Source: CAZUGO01 sp964619935
Lineage (GTDB): Bacteria > Planctomycetota > Phycisphaerae > UBA1845 > CAIVHJ01
Reading direction: 5' to 3'
Length of the DNA: 64,000 bases
NCBI GenBank assembly: GCA_964619935.1
Contig: CAZUGO010000068.1
Coordinates: 1 to 64,000 of the forward strand
The notes beneath the pieces are model-generated. The model did not search any database. It was given only the letters and a program-made list of their open reading frames with translations, and was not told where the DNA came from. The position numbers and the translations under genes were made by a program. How positions within the stretch are numbered: the stretch's first letter is position 1; each line of letters opens with the position of its first letter. Of this stretch, positions 1 through 9,530 are shown one piece after another.

Positions 1-81
1 CGCGCTCTGCCCCGAGAGTGAACCCGCAGAGCCGAGCAGCCCGGTGGCAAGTACCACAACGGCCAATTTCGGAACACGCAT
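1..81 (-). CDS. Partial secreted protein, N-terminal signal peptide only
   Basis: Only the first 27 codons lie in the window; the gene runs off the left edge. The translation begins MRVPKLAVVVLATGLLGSAG and continues SLSGQSA. This is a typical Sec signal peptide: a basic start, a hydrophobic core, and a small-residue region suitable for signal peptidase. A strong ribosome binding site (AAGGAGG) sits about 8 bases before the ATG. The mature protein is not visible, so its function cannot be named. It is divergent from the downstream sigma factor gene. Confidence 0.7.
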   Translation of the reverse strand, partial: MRVPKLAVVVLATGLLGSAGSLSGQSA

Positions 82-258
82 GGGTCAGCCTCCTTCATTG
101 ATTGACGACCGATCAGGGACGGCCAACCGCCCAGTTTTCCCGCGACAGGTACCGGCGACGGCCCCGAATTGCGAGTCCCTAGACGCCGGCCAACCCGGCT
201 GCTCACGCAAAATCCTCTAATTATCGGGGCTGGGACCGCCAGATCACCAGTCCGATCT

Positions 259-287
259 TTGTCCACCGAATGCCGGTCGATTAGACT
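259..287 (+). promoter_or_regulatory. Predicted sigma-70-type promoter for the ECF sigma/kinase pair
   Basis: TTGTCC, a 17-base spacer, then TAGACT. The -10 box ends 37 bases before the preferred GTG start at 324. The -35 and spacing are good; the assignment is by pattern only. Confidence 0.45.
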
Positions 288-323
288 GGGAGAAGCTGTT
301 GCGGCGACATGCGGAGGTGCTTG

Positions 324-944
324 GTGTACGAGCCCGACCCACACATCACGGCCGCGGCGCGCGGGGATTCCGCCGCCCTGACCGATCTGCTCGAGCAATG
401 CGAACCGGCCCAGCGGCGCTGGCTGACCCACTCCATCCCGCGACGCTGGCGGGCGGTCATTTCCGAAGACGACGTCCTGCAGCAGGCCTACGTGGATGCG
501 GTTCGTGGGGTCAGCGGGTTTCGCGGCGAGTCCCTGGCGTCGTTCAACTGCTGGCTGGAGACCCTGGTAAAGCGCAACCTGTTTGATGCAATCCGGATGC
601 TGGAAACCGACAAGCGCGGTGGCGATCGGGTCCGGGTACAGCCCGGCGGGACCCAGGACTCGTACATTGAGTTGTTCGAGATCCTGGCCGGCACGCTGAC
701 CACGCCGAGCGGTTGTGCGGCCCGCGACGAGGCCCACGACGGCCTCCGCCGCAGCCTGAGCGCCCTACCGCAAACCTACCGCCAGGTCGTGGACCTGTAC
801 GACCTCCAAGGTCGGCCGATCGACGAGGTCGCCGCCGCGGTAGACCGCAGCCCGGGTGCCACATACATGATTCGAGCCCGGGCCCACCGCCTGCTGGCCC
901 AGATGTTGGGAACTGCCACCGGGTACGTCAGTGATTGTGCGTGA
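324..944 (+). CDS. RNA polymerase ECF-type sigma factor
   Basis: A sigma-70 family factor of about 206 residues. A region 2 is visible (DDVLQQAYVDAVRG, then FRGESLASFNCWLETLVKRNLFDAIR) and a C-terminal region 4 helix-turn-helix (ALPQTYRQVVDLYDLQGRPI...AAAVDRSPGATYMIRARAHRLL). It would direct core RNA polymerase to a small regulon. I prefer the GTG at 324 because GGAGG lies 6 bases upstream; an in-frame ATG at 309 has no ribosome binding site. The 3' end overlaps the long form of the following Ser/Thr kinase gene, so the two are probably co-transcribed. This matches the kinase-linked ECF groups known from Planctomycetota. The regulon is unknown. Confidence 0.88.
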   Translation: MYEPDPHITAAARGDSAALTDLLEQCEPAQRRWLTHSIPRRWRAVISEDDVLQQAYVDAVRGVSGFRGESLASFNCWLETLVKRNLFDAIRMLETDKRGGDRVRVQPGGTQDSYIELFEILAGTLTTPSGCAARDEAHDGLRRSLSALPQTYRQVVDLYDLQGRPIDEVAAAVDRSPGATYMIRARAHRLLAQMLGTATGYVSDCA

Positions 945-3120
945 GCACAGACCGTGCAGCACGTCTAACTTGGATGCCACTGGCTCGGCCAGGCCCGCCG
1001 GAAACCTGCGGGCCGGCATCTCGCTGGGCGCCCGGTGGGGCCGGCGGCTGCTCGTTCGGAGTTTGAAGCCAATGCCGCCAGTTCAGCCTCGCCAATTGAT
1101 CGACTCCGCGTTCCGCGAAGCATCCCAGTTGTCAGCGGAACCGCAGCGGGTCCTGCCGCCGGCAGGCTCGTTCAACGGCTATCAAGTCCTGAGCGGGATC
1201 CACTCAGGTGCCCAGGGAATCGTTTATCAGGCCATCGAGCGGTCCACCTGCCGGCAGGTGGCCATCAAATGCCTGCGGCAAGGCCCCTTCGCCCGAGAAG
1301 AAGACCGGGCCCGCTTCACCCGCGAGGTCCAGATTCTCAGCCAGTTGCAGCATCCAAACATCGTGACCATCCACGAGAGCGGCGAATCGTCGGGCAACTC
1401 CTACTTCGTCATGGACTATATCGCCGGCGATCGGCTGGACGGCTGGTCGAACTGGGAAGAACGTCCGCTCCCGGAAATTCTGCTGCTGTTTGTGAAGATT
1501 TGCGATGCGGTCAACGCCGCCCACCTGCGCGGGGTCATCCACCGCGACCTCAAGCCGAGCAATATTCTGATCACCGCTGACGGCGAGCCGCATATTCTGG
1601 ATTTCGGGCTGGCCAAGGCCCCGTCGGACACCGCCGGGAGCCACCTGACTTGCACCGGGCAGTTCCTGGGGTCGCTGCCCTGGGCCAGTCCCGAGCAGGC
1701 CCGGGAAACGTCCGACCAGATCGACATCCGCAGCGATGTCTACTCGCTGGGGGTCATCCTCTACCATCTGCTGACTCACACCTTTCCGTACCCGGTGGTC
1801 GGGCGGGTCGGCGAGGTGCTCAAGCACATCCGGTGTACTGACCCGGTTCGACCGCGGAACCACAACCCGCGGCTCGACGATGAGCTGCAGACCATCGTGC
1901 TGAAGTGCCTGCGCAAAGAGCCGGAGCGGCGGTACCAGAGCGCCGGTGAGCTGTCCCGAGACCTTCGCCGGTACCTGGCACACCAGCCCATCCAGGCCAA
2001 GGGCGACGCCCTGGGCTACCTGATCGCCAAGCGGCTGCGTCGCCGGCAACGATTCCTGCTCATCACCGCGGCCATCATCGGGGCACTGCTCGTCGGTGGC
2101 ACCTATGCCCGCCAACGGCGAATCCGCTTGGAAGCGGCACAGTGGGTCGCGGAAGGCCGCAACCTGCACAACAGTGGGCGGATCTCGGAAGCGGGGGCCT
2201 GCTACGAGGCCGCCTTGCAGCGGGTGCCGAATCTGTTTGAGGCCGTCGGTTACAAAGCCTACCTGCTGAAAGACGAGTACTTCTGGAAAGAATACCGCTA
2301 CCGCGATCCGGGTCTGCTGCGGGAAGCACTGTCGTGGTGCGAGCGGGCCCTGCAGATCAAACCCGACAGCCACGGCCTGTGGAACCTGCGGGCCGTGCTG
2401 CTGTACTCGCTGGGCCGGCTGGAGCCGGCGGAGCAGGCGGCGCGACACAGCCTGGAACTCAACCCCGACTATTTCTACGCCGCATCAAACCTCGCCAAGA
2501 TCCTGGCCCTGCAACGCCGCTTCGACGAAGCGATCGAGGTCCTGGAACAGGCCCTGGGGGCAGCGCCCACCGAGCAAACAGATAAGTACGGCGATGGCTT
2601 CTGGCGGACACTGGGGGTGCTGCAGTCGTACCTGGGGCGCGAGGGGGCCTTGGATTCACTGGAGGCGGCCCGCCGGGTTCATCCGCGCGACACCCAGAAC
2701 GGGTTGGTGCTGGCCCGTTGGTACCTGGGGCGAGACCGCCCGGAGGACCCGCCCCGAGCCCTTGAACTCGCCCAGTACGCACGGGACTTCACCACCCTGA
2801 GCGATCCACGCTTCAGCCGCGTCCTGGCCACCGCCCTGCTGGCTGCCGGGCAGAACCAGGCCGCCGCCCGCCACGCCCAGGCCGCGCTCGAGGGCGGGGA
2901 TCTGCCGACCTGCTGCCACTTGCTCATGGCCATTACCGAAGCCCGGATGGGCAACGCTGCGGCTGCGTTGGAACATCTCGAAGCAGCCGAAGCGCAGTGG
3001 CCCGAGGAACTCGACCAGGAAGGGGTCCTGGTCACCGCAGAGAAAGGTCTGCTGTGGTTTGATACACTCGATGAAATGGAGGATCTGCATCAGCAGGCCC
3101 GCGAAGCCGTCGCTCGCTGA
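931..3120 (+). CDS. Ser/Thr protein kinase with transmembrane segment and TPR repeats
   Basis: Hanks-type kinase. The nucleotide loop reads HSGAQGIVY (about residue 90), followed by the VAIK lysine, the catalytic HRDLKPSNIL, DFGLAKA, SPEQA and DVYSLGVILY. One transmembrane helix (FLLITAAIIGALLVGG) follows at about residue 375. The remaining ~330 residues are tetratricopeptide repeats (for example LHNSGRISEAGACYEAAL, LYSLGRLEPAEQAARHSL). The kinase is therefore cytoplasmic and the TPR part probably extracytoplasmic. The GTG start at 931 overlaps the sigma gene by 14 bases but lacks a ribosome binding site. An ATG at 1072 with GGAG upstream would still keep the whole kinase domain. It is likely to modulate the adjacent ECF sigma factor; the substrate is unproven. 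Confidence 0.9.
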   Translation: MIVREHRPCSTSNLDATGSARPAGNLRAGISLGARWGRRLLVRSLKPMPPVQPRQLIDSAFREASQLSAEPQRVLPPAGSFNGYQVLSGIHSGAQGIVYQAIERSTCRQVAIKCLRQGPFAREEDRARFTREVQILSQLQHPNIVTIHESGESSGNSYFVMDYIAGDRLDGWSNWEERPLPEILLLFVKICDAVNAAHLRGVIHRDLKPSNILITADGEPHILDFGLAKAPSDTAGSHLTCTGQFLGSLPWASPEQARETSDQIDIRSDVYSLGVILYHLLTHTFPYPVVGRVGEVLKHIRCTDPVRPRNHNPRLDDELQTIVLKCLRKEPERRYQSAGELSRDLRRYLAHQPIQAKGDALGYLIAKRLRRRQRFLLITAAIIGALLVGGTYARQRRIRLEAAQWVAEGRNLHNSGRISEAGACYEAALQRVPNLFEAVGYKAYLLKDEYFWKEYRYRDPGLLREALSWCERALQIKPDSHGLWNLRAVLLYSLGRLEPAEQAARHSLELNPDYFYAASNLAKILALQRRFDEAIEVLEQALGAAPTEQTDKYGDGFWRTLGVLQSYLGREGALDSLEAARRVHPRDTQNGLVLARWYLGRDRPEDPPRALELAQYARDFTTLSDPRFSRVLATALLAAGQNQAAARHAQAALEGGDLPTCCHLLMAITEARMGNAAAALEHLEAAEAQWPEELDQEGVLVTAEKGLLWFDTLDEMEDLHQQAREAVAR

Positions 3121-3156
3121 ACAGACGGCGCGCCGGCCCGCTCACGAGGAGCATCT

Positions 3157-5064
3157 GTGAACGCAAGGGTCACACAACCCGATTCGGCGGCCTTGCGGCA
3201 CCGCCGCGTGCTTTGGATCGCGGCCATGGCCTGGGCGGCCGGCGTCAGCGGAGCGCCGCTCCGAACGGACGCCGCGAACGCGGGGGTGTGCGGCGCTCGC
3301 CGCAGCGGACCCTGCTGCGCCCCGGCGGGCAATGGCTCGCCCGGCTGTGCAGAGGTGGACTGCTGCACTGCCGTCTGCGACCTGCTCCCGGCCTGCTGCA
3401 CTCTCGAGTGGGATGCTGCCTGTGCGGCAAGCGCCCAACTGCTCTGCCCATCCTGTTGCCCTGCAACCGGCGGTTGCGACGACGGCAACGCCTGCACCCT
3501 GGACTCCTGTGACACCCTCAGCGGCCGTTGTGTGTTCGAGCCCCTGGCCCGCGGAAGCGCTTGCGAAGGAGACGGGAACCGCTGCACCATCGAGGAGTGC
3601 AACGGGGTTGGAACGTGCGCCGTGATTCTCGACCGCAGCGATCGCTGCCAGCAGCCCGTGCCCCCCTGCGAGGGCGGCGAGTTCTGCAACCCGGTCAACG
3701 GGAGGTGCGAGGCTCTGCCCGATACTCCGGCCGGGGTGCTCTGCGACGCCGATGGCGACTTGTGCACACTCGATGAATGTACGGGATTGGGCGGTTGTGC
3801 GACGGTGGATACGATCACTTGCGCATCGGCCTGTCCCCTGTGCAGGGACTCATGCGACCCGAGAACCGGCGCGTGTCCGTGCGTGGAAGCAGCGGCGGAC
3901 GGACCGTGGAGTTCGGACATCTGGAACCTCGAGGGCCCCCTGCCCTACCCGGACAACCTCCAGGGCATTGCCGAACTGGGCGTGGTCATCGCCAACTCGA
4001 TCCAGGTGATCCTCGACGTCTCCGTCGAGATCCAGTCGCTGTGTGTGCTGGACGGGGCGATCCTGCGGCGGAGTGATCCGCTGGCCGGCTTTGGCGATGA
4101 CGGCCACCTGACCATCGCCGGACCCGAGGGCATCTTCCTTGAGAATGCCGAAATGCTGGTGGCCGACAACCAGATCATCGATTGCTCGAGCGGTCCGCTG
4201 ACCCTTTCGTCGGGTGGCAGCTATCGGGCCGACCCTGCCGCACCGCCGCTGAAACACGCCACCCTGACGGCCGCCAACATCACCATCCACGAAGGGCCCA
4301 GTGCGGGATCCCTTCAGCTTCGCAGCGAGATGGCCGGGCACAGCCTTGGCAACCTCGTCATGGACGGTACCCTGGCCGACAAGAAGGGCAGTTGCACGCC
4401 GCCGGACCTCAACGTCCTCGACGGCGCGGTGCTCGCGGTGGCCGGCGACCTCGAAGTCATCCACGGAGCGACCATCGAATACACCAGCTCTGAACCGCTG
4501 CAACTCGGGGGCAACTTCCTGAACCACAGCGTCTTTCCCCAATGGTTCGACTGGCCTGGGGCGATCCACATGACCGCAGGGGAGGGCTCCACCATCGTGC
4601 AGACGTTCGAGGCCGCCGGTCGCGACCAAGGCCGCTGTCTCACCGGTCTTGCCGCCAACTTCGCACTGGGCAAGCTGCAGGTCGGCAGTGCTGCCGCCGT
4701 GCTGGTCGTCGACGACTTCGACAACCAGCAGGACACCCAAGCCGAATGCGAAGCCGTCTACGTCGCCATTCTGGCCGTCGACCGCGATGCTGTCCTGGAA
4801 ACCAGCGGCTGCCGAGTGTACTACAGCCAGTTGATCAACCTGGGCTCGATCCCCGGCCTGGGCACCGACGTGCTGCCGATCGAGCCGGCCGACTTCAACG
4901 GAGATTGTAGGGTCAACGCGGCCGACCTCGCCCAGTTGCTCGGGGCCTGGGGCGCCTGCCCCGAACCGTGCCCGCCGTCCTACCCACTCGATCTGGTGCC
5001 CAACTGCGCCGTGGATGCCGCCGATCTGGCAATGCTCCTGGGACACTGGGGGCCGGTGAACTGA
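3157..5064 (+). CDS. Secreted cysteine-rich protein with C-terminal dockerin-like pair
   Basis: About 635 residues, starting at a GTG with GAGGAG 5 bases upstream. A signal-like hydrophobic stretch (VLWIAAMAWAAGVSG) is followed by a Cys-rich module (CCxxVC...CCxxxWDxxCAxxA). Repeats of the type DDGNACTLDSCD/DGDLCTLDECT come next, resembling extracellular Cys repeats. The middle ~300 residues look like beta-rich repeats (DGAILRRSDPL, NLVMDGTLADKKGS). The C-terminus carries two dockerin-like EF-hand motifs (DFNGDCRVNAADLAQLLGAW and CAVDAADLAMLLGHWG). It is probably an exported structural or surface protein; no enzymatic motif was seen. Its start is 36 bases after the kinase stop, so it may be the distal gene of that operon. 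Confidence 0.8.
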   Translation: MNARVTQPDSAALRHRRVLWIAAMAWAAGVSGAPLRTDAANAGVCGARRSGPCCAPAGNGSPGCAEVDCCTAVCDLLPACCTLEWDAACAASAQLLCPSCCPATGGCDDGNACTLDSCDTLSGRCVFEPLARGSACEGDGNRCTIEECNGVGTCAVILDRSDRCQQPVPPCEGGEFCNPVNGRCEALPDTPAGVLCDADGDLCTLDECTGLGGCATVDTITCASACPLCRDSCDPRTGACPCVEAAADGPWSSDIWNLEGPLPYPDNLQGIAELGVVIANSIQVILDVSVEIQSLCVLDGAILRRSDPLAGFGDDGHLTIAGPEGIFLENAEMLVADNQIIDCSSGPLTLSSGGSYRADPAAPPLKHATLTAANITIHEGPSAGSLQLRSEMAGHSLGNLVMDGTLADKKGSCTPPDLNVLDGAVLAVAGDLEVIHGATIEYTSSEPLQLGGNFLNHSVFPQWFDWPGAIHMTAGEGSTIVQTFEAAGRDQGRCLTGLAANFALGKLQVGSAAAVLVVDDFDNQQDTQAECEAVYVAILAVDRDAVLETSGCRVYYSQLINLGSIPGLGTDVLPIEPADFNGDCRVNAADLAQLLGAWGACPEPCPPSYPLDLVPNCAVDAADLAMLLGHWGPVN

Positions 5065-5113
5065 GTCGATCTCGGATCGACGACTGCGCGCGGCTCCGGG
5101 ACCCGAAACGCAC

Positions 5114-7303
5114 TCAGCGTCCGCCGCGCAGGGCGGCGGCCCGTTGCAGGCACAACTGGTGCTCGGCTGACTCCGGCGGGACCTCCGCCGCCAGGTGTTC
5201 GAAGAGGGCGGCGGCCTCCAGTGGCAGGCCGCAATTGGCCAGCACTTCGGCCAGGTTGGCCCGCAGTTGCCAATGGCTGGGATTGAGTTGCACCGCCCGC
5301 CGGGCGTGTTCGATGGCCGCGGCGGGGTCGTAACGCCCCGGGGCGCCGGCATCCATCAGCAGGGTGGCGAGATTGCCGTGGGCCTCCCAATTGTCCGGCC
5401 AGCGACGGGTCACGAACTGGTAACGCTCCGCGGCCAGATCGGGCTGACCGCTGCGACCCAAGGCGTAGGCCAGGCCGTTCCAGGCGGCCGGGTCATTAGG
5501 AACTAGGGTGATCAGCCGGCGGTAGGCCCGCACCGCTTCCGCCGGGTCGATCTGCTCGGCGAGCCGGGCCCAGTGCCGGACCGTTGAGACCTCGCCGGGC
5601 TGCCGCTCAGCCGCCGCGCGGGCGGCAGACAAATGCGCGTACAAATCCACCCCGCGATCGCGAGCCCGAGCCACCGCCAGAAGCGCCTGGGTGGTGGTGT
5701 TGCGCCGCTGCAAGGCGAACGCCCGTTCCAGCCAGGCCACCGCGGCGCTGCTGTCGCCCTTGGCCAAGGCCACCTTGCCGAGTTCCTGGTAGTACTCCGG
5801 GAAATCCGGAAAAATCGCAGCCGCCTCCCGAAAGAGCCCTTCGGCGGCATCAAGTTCGCCACGGGCGAAATGCTGCCGCCCGACCAGGCAGCACAAGTGA
5901 GCGCTGCGCCGGCCCGGCTCCATCCGCCGCAGGTCGCCCACGAACAGCACCTCATTGCTCGACCACGCCGGATTGCGCAGCACCGTGCGCGTTGCCAACC
6001 CGCAGAACACGATCACCGCACAGGCCAGCAGCAGCCAGGCTGATGACGGTGCGGCCCTCAGCCGGGCCTGCACCCAGGGCTCGACGGCGACGACGACGCC
6101 AACACACAGCCACACCGCCGGCCCGTAAAACCAGCGCTCCGCGAACAGGGTCTCGACCAGCACCAGGCTGTTGCTGGCCGGGAAGTAGGTCGCCGCGAAG
6201 CAGATCGCCAGCAGCACCCGAATCGACCGCTGCGGGCCGCTGATCGCGCCGGCCCAGCACACCGACGCCACGAACCCGATGCCGACCCACAGCGGACCGT
6301 CGAGCAGCGTGCTCACCGGGTGCAGGACATCGACCGAGTAGTTGCAGCGCAGGGGGTCCGGCCAGACCATCAGCAGGAGGTAGCGCCCCAGGAGGGCAAA
6401 CGGCGTGCACATCCGGGCCAGCCAGCCGGCGTCGCGCAGCACATTGTCCGGGCCGTAGCGCTGCCCAAGGAACAACAGGCTTCCGCACACCTCCAGCCGC
6501 AGCCAGATGTAGATGCCCACCAGCAACATCGGCAGCAGCAGAAGCCCGAGCACCGGGCGCCGTAGGCCGGCGATGGAACCCGCCTGGCGGCGGGTCCAGA
6601 CCTGCCAAGCGACCAGCAGGACCACCACGGCGACGCCGCGCTCCTTGGAGAACACCGCCACGGCACTCGCCAGCGTGATCCCGATCCACCACGCCGCCGG
6701 GACCCGGATGACGGCGGCGCGGCGGTAGCGGTCGAACAACAGCACGGCCAGCAGCATGCCGCCGACACTGAGTAATTCCGCCCGCCCGACGATGTTGCTG
6801 ACTGCCTCGGTGTGAATGGGATGAATCGCGAAGCACACACCGGTCAGCATTGCGACGCCGCCACCGGCACTGAACCGCCGGGCCAGCAGGTACACGGCGA
6901 TACTGTTGCAGGCGTGGAGGACGAGGTTCAGGGCGTGGTACGGCAACGGCCAATCACCCCAGACCCGCCGCTCCAGCGCGAAGATTTGAACCGTCAACGG
7001 CCGATACGGCCGATCGGCATCGCCGGCCCACTCGCCCATACGCCACCAGGGCCGCCGCCAGGCTTCCCACCAAGGCGCTTGGACCTCGGTGGCCGGATTG
7101 CGCAGCACCACCGGAACGTCGTCATAGGTAAAACCATTGGGCAGGGCATTGAGGTACACCACCCCCGACGCCAGCCCCACGATGACGGCGCCTGCCGATC
7201 CCGCTCGACTCGCGACCCAGCGCGGTGTTGCGATTGCGTCACGCGGTGTCGCCATTCGGGGGTCTCCGCTGCGGCCAGGCCGCACCCCGACTCCCCGCAG
7301 CAC
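5114..7303 (-). CDS. Polytopic membrane protein with C-terminal TPRs (TMTC/GT39-like)
   Basis: 729 residues. The N-terminal ~400 residues hold many hydrophobic helices and motifs typical of TMTC-type, O-mannosyltransferase-like proteins: NGFTYDDVPVVLRNP near the start, YRPLTVQIFALE, PLPYHALNLVLHACN and HPIHTEAVSNIVGRAEL. The C-terminal ~280 residues are TPR repeats (GELDAAEGLFREAAAIFP, GDSSAAVAWLERAFAL, DPAAAIEHARRAVQLNPSHW). The acidic pair in the first loop (YDD) would be the catalytic site in this fold. The acceptor and sugar are unknown. An internal ATG at 7255 is an alternative start. It converges with the dockerin protein gene, leaving a 49-base gap. Confidence 0.8.
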   Translation of the reverse strand: MLRGVGVRPGRSGDPRMATPRDAIATPRWVASRAGSAGAVIVGLASGVVYLNALPNGFTYDDVPVVLRNPATEVQAPWWEAWRRPWWRMGEWAGDADRPYRPLTVQIFALERRVWGDWPLPYHALNLVLHACNSIAVYLLARRFSAGGGVAMLTGVCFAIHPIHTEAVSNIVGRAELLSVGGMLLAVLLFDRYRRAAVIRVPAAWWIGITLASAVAVFSKERGVAVVVLLVAWQVWTRRQAGSIAGLRRPVLGLLLLPMLLVGIYIWLRLEVCGSLLFLGQRYGPDNVLRDAGWLARMCTPFALLGRYLLLMVWPDPLRCNYSVDVLHPVSTLLDGPLWVGIGFVASVCWAGAISGPQRSIRVLLAICFAATYFPASNSLVLVETLFAERWFYGPAVWLCVGVVVAVEPWVQARLRAAPSSAWLLLACAVIVFCGLATRTVLRNPAWSSNEVLFVGDLRRMEPGRRSAHLCCLVGRQHFARGELDAAEGLFREAAAIFPDFPEYYQELGKVALAKGDSSAAVAWLERAFALQRRNTTTQALLAVARARDRGVDLYAHLSAARAAAERQPGEVSTVRHWARLAEQIDPAEAVRAYRRLITLVPNDPAAWNGLAYALGRSGQPDLAAERYQFVTRRWPDNWEAHGNLATLLMDAGAPGRYDPAAAIEHARRAVQLNPSHWQLRANLAEVLANCGLPLEAAALFEHLAAEVPPESAEHQLCLQRAAALRGGR

Positions 7304-7473
7304 GCCCCCGCTTCGGGCGGCGACAGGACATCGGGGTGCAATTCAGCGGGCTGGGTTGCGCCCGCCGGGTCCGCTACAATAAGGGCACCATGCCGCGGTG
7401 GCGATCGGATGCCATCACATGCTCATCTTACCGGCCGCGGCCCAAACGACCGACTGTGAGACGAGGAACCCAC

Positions 7474-8679
7474 ATGATCGACTACTATCGACTCGGCGAC
7501 GTGCCGGGAAAACACCACATCACCTTCCGGCATAACGGCAAGCTGCTCATGGAGCAGTGCGTCACCCGGGTGGGCTTCGACGGACCCTACAGCATCTTGT
7601 ATTTTCACACCCCGCCGACCGACGAGACCGCCGTGGAAGCCCTCACGCTGCCTGGGTTCTGTCCCGTCGAACGGACCACCGATCAGCCGCTCCATCGGCG
7701 CCATATCATGACCCAGAAATTACCCTGCCAGGGCGACTTCTTGAGCGGGCGCCGCACGCTGCTGGTCAACAACGACGTCCACGTGGGCATCTGCAAGCCC
7801 GCCCAGAAGGCCGCCGATTTCTTCAGCAACGGCGACGGTGACGAGTGCTGGTTCGCATTCGATTGCGGCGGGCGCCTGGAATCACTTTACGGCAATCTGC
7901 ACTACAAAAAATACGATTACCTGGTCATTCCCAAGGGCACTCCGTATCGCCTGCATCCGGAGCAGCCCACCGCGACTCTGCTGGTCTTTGAAGCCCGAGG
8001 GTTTCTCGACGTGCCCAAGCAGTTTCGCAACAGTGCCGGCCAATTGACGATGGACGCACCCTACTGCCATCGCGACTTTCGCCGGCCCAGCGAGTTGATC
8101 CGGTTCGACGCCGCAGCCCACGGCTCGGCCCCTTATCGCCATGTCGTCAAGAAGAACGACCAGCTCACGGTGCACTTGTTCCCGCACTGGCCCTGGGAAC
8201 TCCAGGGCTGGGACGGCTGCAGTTACCCGGTGGCCTTCAACATTCTGGACTACCAGCCCAAGACCGGCCTGGTGCACCTGCCGCCCACGATTCACGTGAC
8301 CTTCGCCGGTAATGACTTTGTGATTTGCAGCTTCGTCCCTCGGAAGGTGGACTACTACGATCGCGGCGAACACAAGGCCATCCCGTGCCCATACGGCCAC
8401 GCCAGCGTCGACTGTGACGAGATTCTCTATTATGTCGAAGGTAATTTCACGTCACGAAAGGGCATTGAGCCGCAATCGATCAGCCTGCATCCCGCCGGAG
8501 TGCCGCACGGCCCGCACCCGGGAACCTATGAGGGCTCCATCGGGCACGACCGCACTCGTGAGCTGGCCGTGATGTGCGACACCTTCAAGCCGTTGTGGCT
8601 GACCACGGTCGCCCAGGACATCGAGCAGCGAGATTACCATACGACCTGGGTCAAGACCGAGCAGCCGATCCACAAATGA
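7474..8679 (+). CDS. hmgA: Homogentisate 1,2-dioxygenase
   Basis: Opens the ring of homogentisate to maleylacetoacetate in tyrosine and phenylalanine catabolism, using non-heme Fe(II) and O2. It has 401 residues and belongs to the shorter bacterial subfamily. The iron ligands can be placed: His309 (in YGHASVDCDE), Glu316, and His345 in PAGVPHGPHPG, with the 36-residue His-His spacing of the family. Other recognisable parts are NNDVHVGICKPAQ, NLHYKKYDYLVIPKGT and GNFTSRKGIEPQSISLHP. I chose the ATG at 7474 because ACGAGGAA lies upstream and upstream sequence has no family similarity. A possible -10 (TACAAT, 7375-7380) precedes it. No other gene of the pathway is in the window. Confidence 0.93.
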   Translation: MIDYYRLGDVPGKHHITFRHNGKLLMEQCVTRVGFDGPYSILYFHTPPTDETAVEALTLPGFCPVERTTDQPLHRRHIMTQKLPCQGDFLSGRRTLLVNNDVHVGICKPAQKAADFFSNGDGDECWFAFDCGGRLESLYGNLHYKKYDYLVIPKGTPYRLHPEQPTATLLVFEARGFLDVPKQFRNSAGQLTMDAPYCHRDFRRPSELIRFDAAAHGSAPYRHVVKKNDQLTVHLFPHWPWELQGWDGCSYPVAFNILDYQPKTGLVHLPPTIHVTFAGNDFVICSFVPRKVDYYDRGEHKAIPCPYGHASVDCDEILYYVEGNFTSRKGIEPQSISLHPAGVPHGPHPGTYEGSIGHDRTRELAVMCDTFKPLWLTTVAQDIEQRDYHTTWVKTEQPIHK

Positions 8680-8752
8680 CGTGAAGGGGGAAACACCGCG
8701 GCGGTCAGGCGGTTGAATCAACGGGCGGCAACCCCCGCACGGACCGCCGCCG

Positions 8753-9376
8753 CTACAGCAACGCCCCCAGCCGCGCCAGGCACATCCCCAGGCAGGTCAA
8801 CCCGGCGGCCCCGCCGATGATCAGAATCAGAGGGCCAGACCAGTTCTGAGCCCGAATAGACTCCTCGCTCTTGAGGAAGGCCTTGAGGTGACCGACCTTG
8901 GAGAGCAGCACCGACATCCCCGGCGGCCGAGCCAGCGGACCGCAGGGGCTGGGCATGCGAAGGGTCTGCAGCCAGGCGCCCTCTGCCCGCCGCCCCACCG
9001 GACATGGCGGCAAACGCCGGGCCTGGTCGACCAATGCGTTGAACAGCCGGCAGTACTCCTCCGAACAGGGCGGATCGTCGCGGGTGGCCTGCATCACGCT
9101 GCTGATGTCGTCGTGAAACTGAGACACGACCGCATACAGCCGATTGGTGTGCAACTCTGCCCGGGCGGGTCGCCGCATCGTCGGCGAACCTTGAACGTCA
9201 AGCTGGGGATCCCCAAGACCCATCATCATAAACACCTGAGCAGGGCCCACCATGGAGGGCTCGGTCCCTGCGAATACGGCGAGCTTGGAACACCTGATCC
9301 GAACGGTTTGAGCCACCCGAAGGACCCCCTGTCTCCCTGCCCTCCCAGGCTCAGGATCGATCATCGTCGGGTGCAC
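8753..9376 (-). CDS. Hypothetical protein with C-terminal membrane anchor
   Basis: Not recognised. The C-terminal ~25 residues (LILIIGGAAGLTCLGMCLAR and a little beyond) form one transmembrane helix. The middle holds a soluble stretch (TNRLYAVVSQFHDDISSVMQ, SEEYCRLFNALVDQARRLPP) that looks helical. The start is uncertain: internal ATGs near LGDPQLDVQG or RRPARAELHT are possible and none has a clear ribosome binding site. It follows the Rrf2 gene on the same strand after an AT-rich gap, so it may be part of a small unit with it. A tail-anchored topology is inferred. Confidence 0.5.
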   Translation of the reverse strand: MHPTMIDPEPGRAGRQGVLRVAQTVRIRCSKLAVFAGTEPSMVGPAQVFMMMGLGDPQLDVQGSPTMRRPARAELHTNRLYAVVSQFHDDISSVMQATRDDPPCSEEYCRLFNALVDQARRLPPCPVGRRAEGAWLQTLRMPSPCGPLARPPGMSVLLSKVGHLKAFLKSEESIRAQNWSGPLILIIGGAAGLTCLGMCLARLGALL

Positions 9377-9396
9377 GCAGCCGCTGGAAACCGGTC

Positions 9397-9423
9397 AAAA
9401 AAGAAAAGCGGCTCTTCTTTTAC
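9397..9423 (-). terminator. Possible terminator hairpin downstream of the Rrf2 gene
   Basis: On the minus strand an imperfect A/U-rich hairpin (AAAAGAAGAGC paired with GCTTTTCTTTT, one G-U pair) is followed by a T run. It lies in a locally AT-rich stretch between two minus-strand genes. The stem is weak, so this is tentative. Confidence 0.3.
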
Positions 9424-9530
9424 CATATAAGTCACTTCGGCAGAACAGCAGAATCACTTTAGTCCAATAAAAATAATTGGCCATAATCGGCGAGTTCACT
9501 AACCAGTTTATGCGAAAGTAGTTACTGCAC

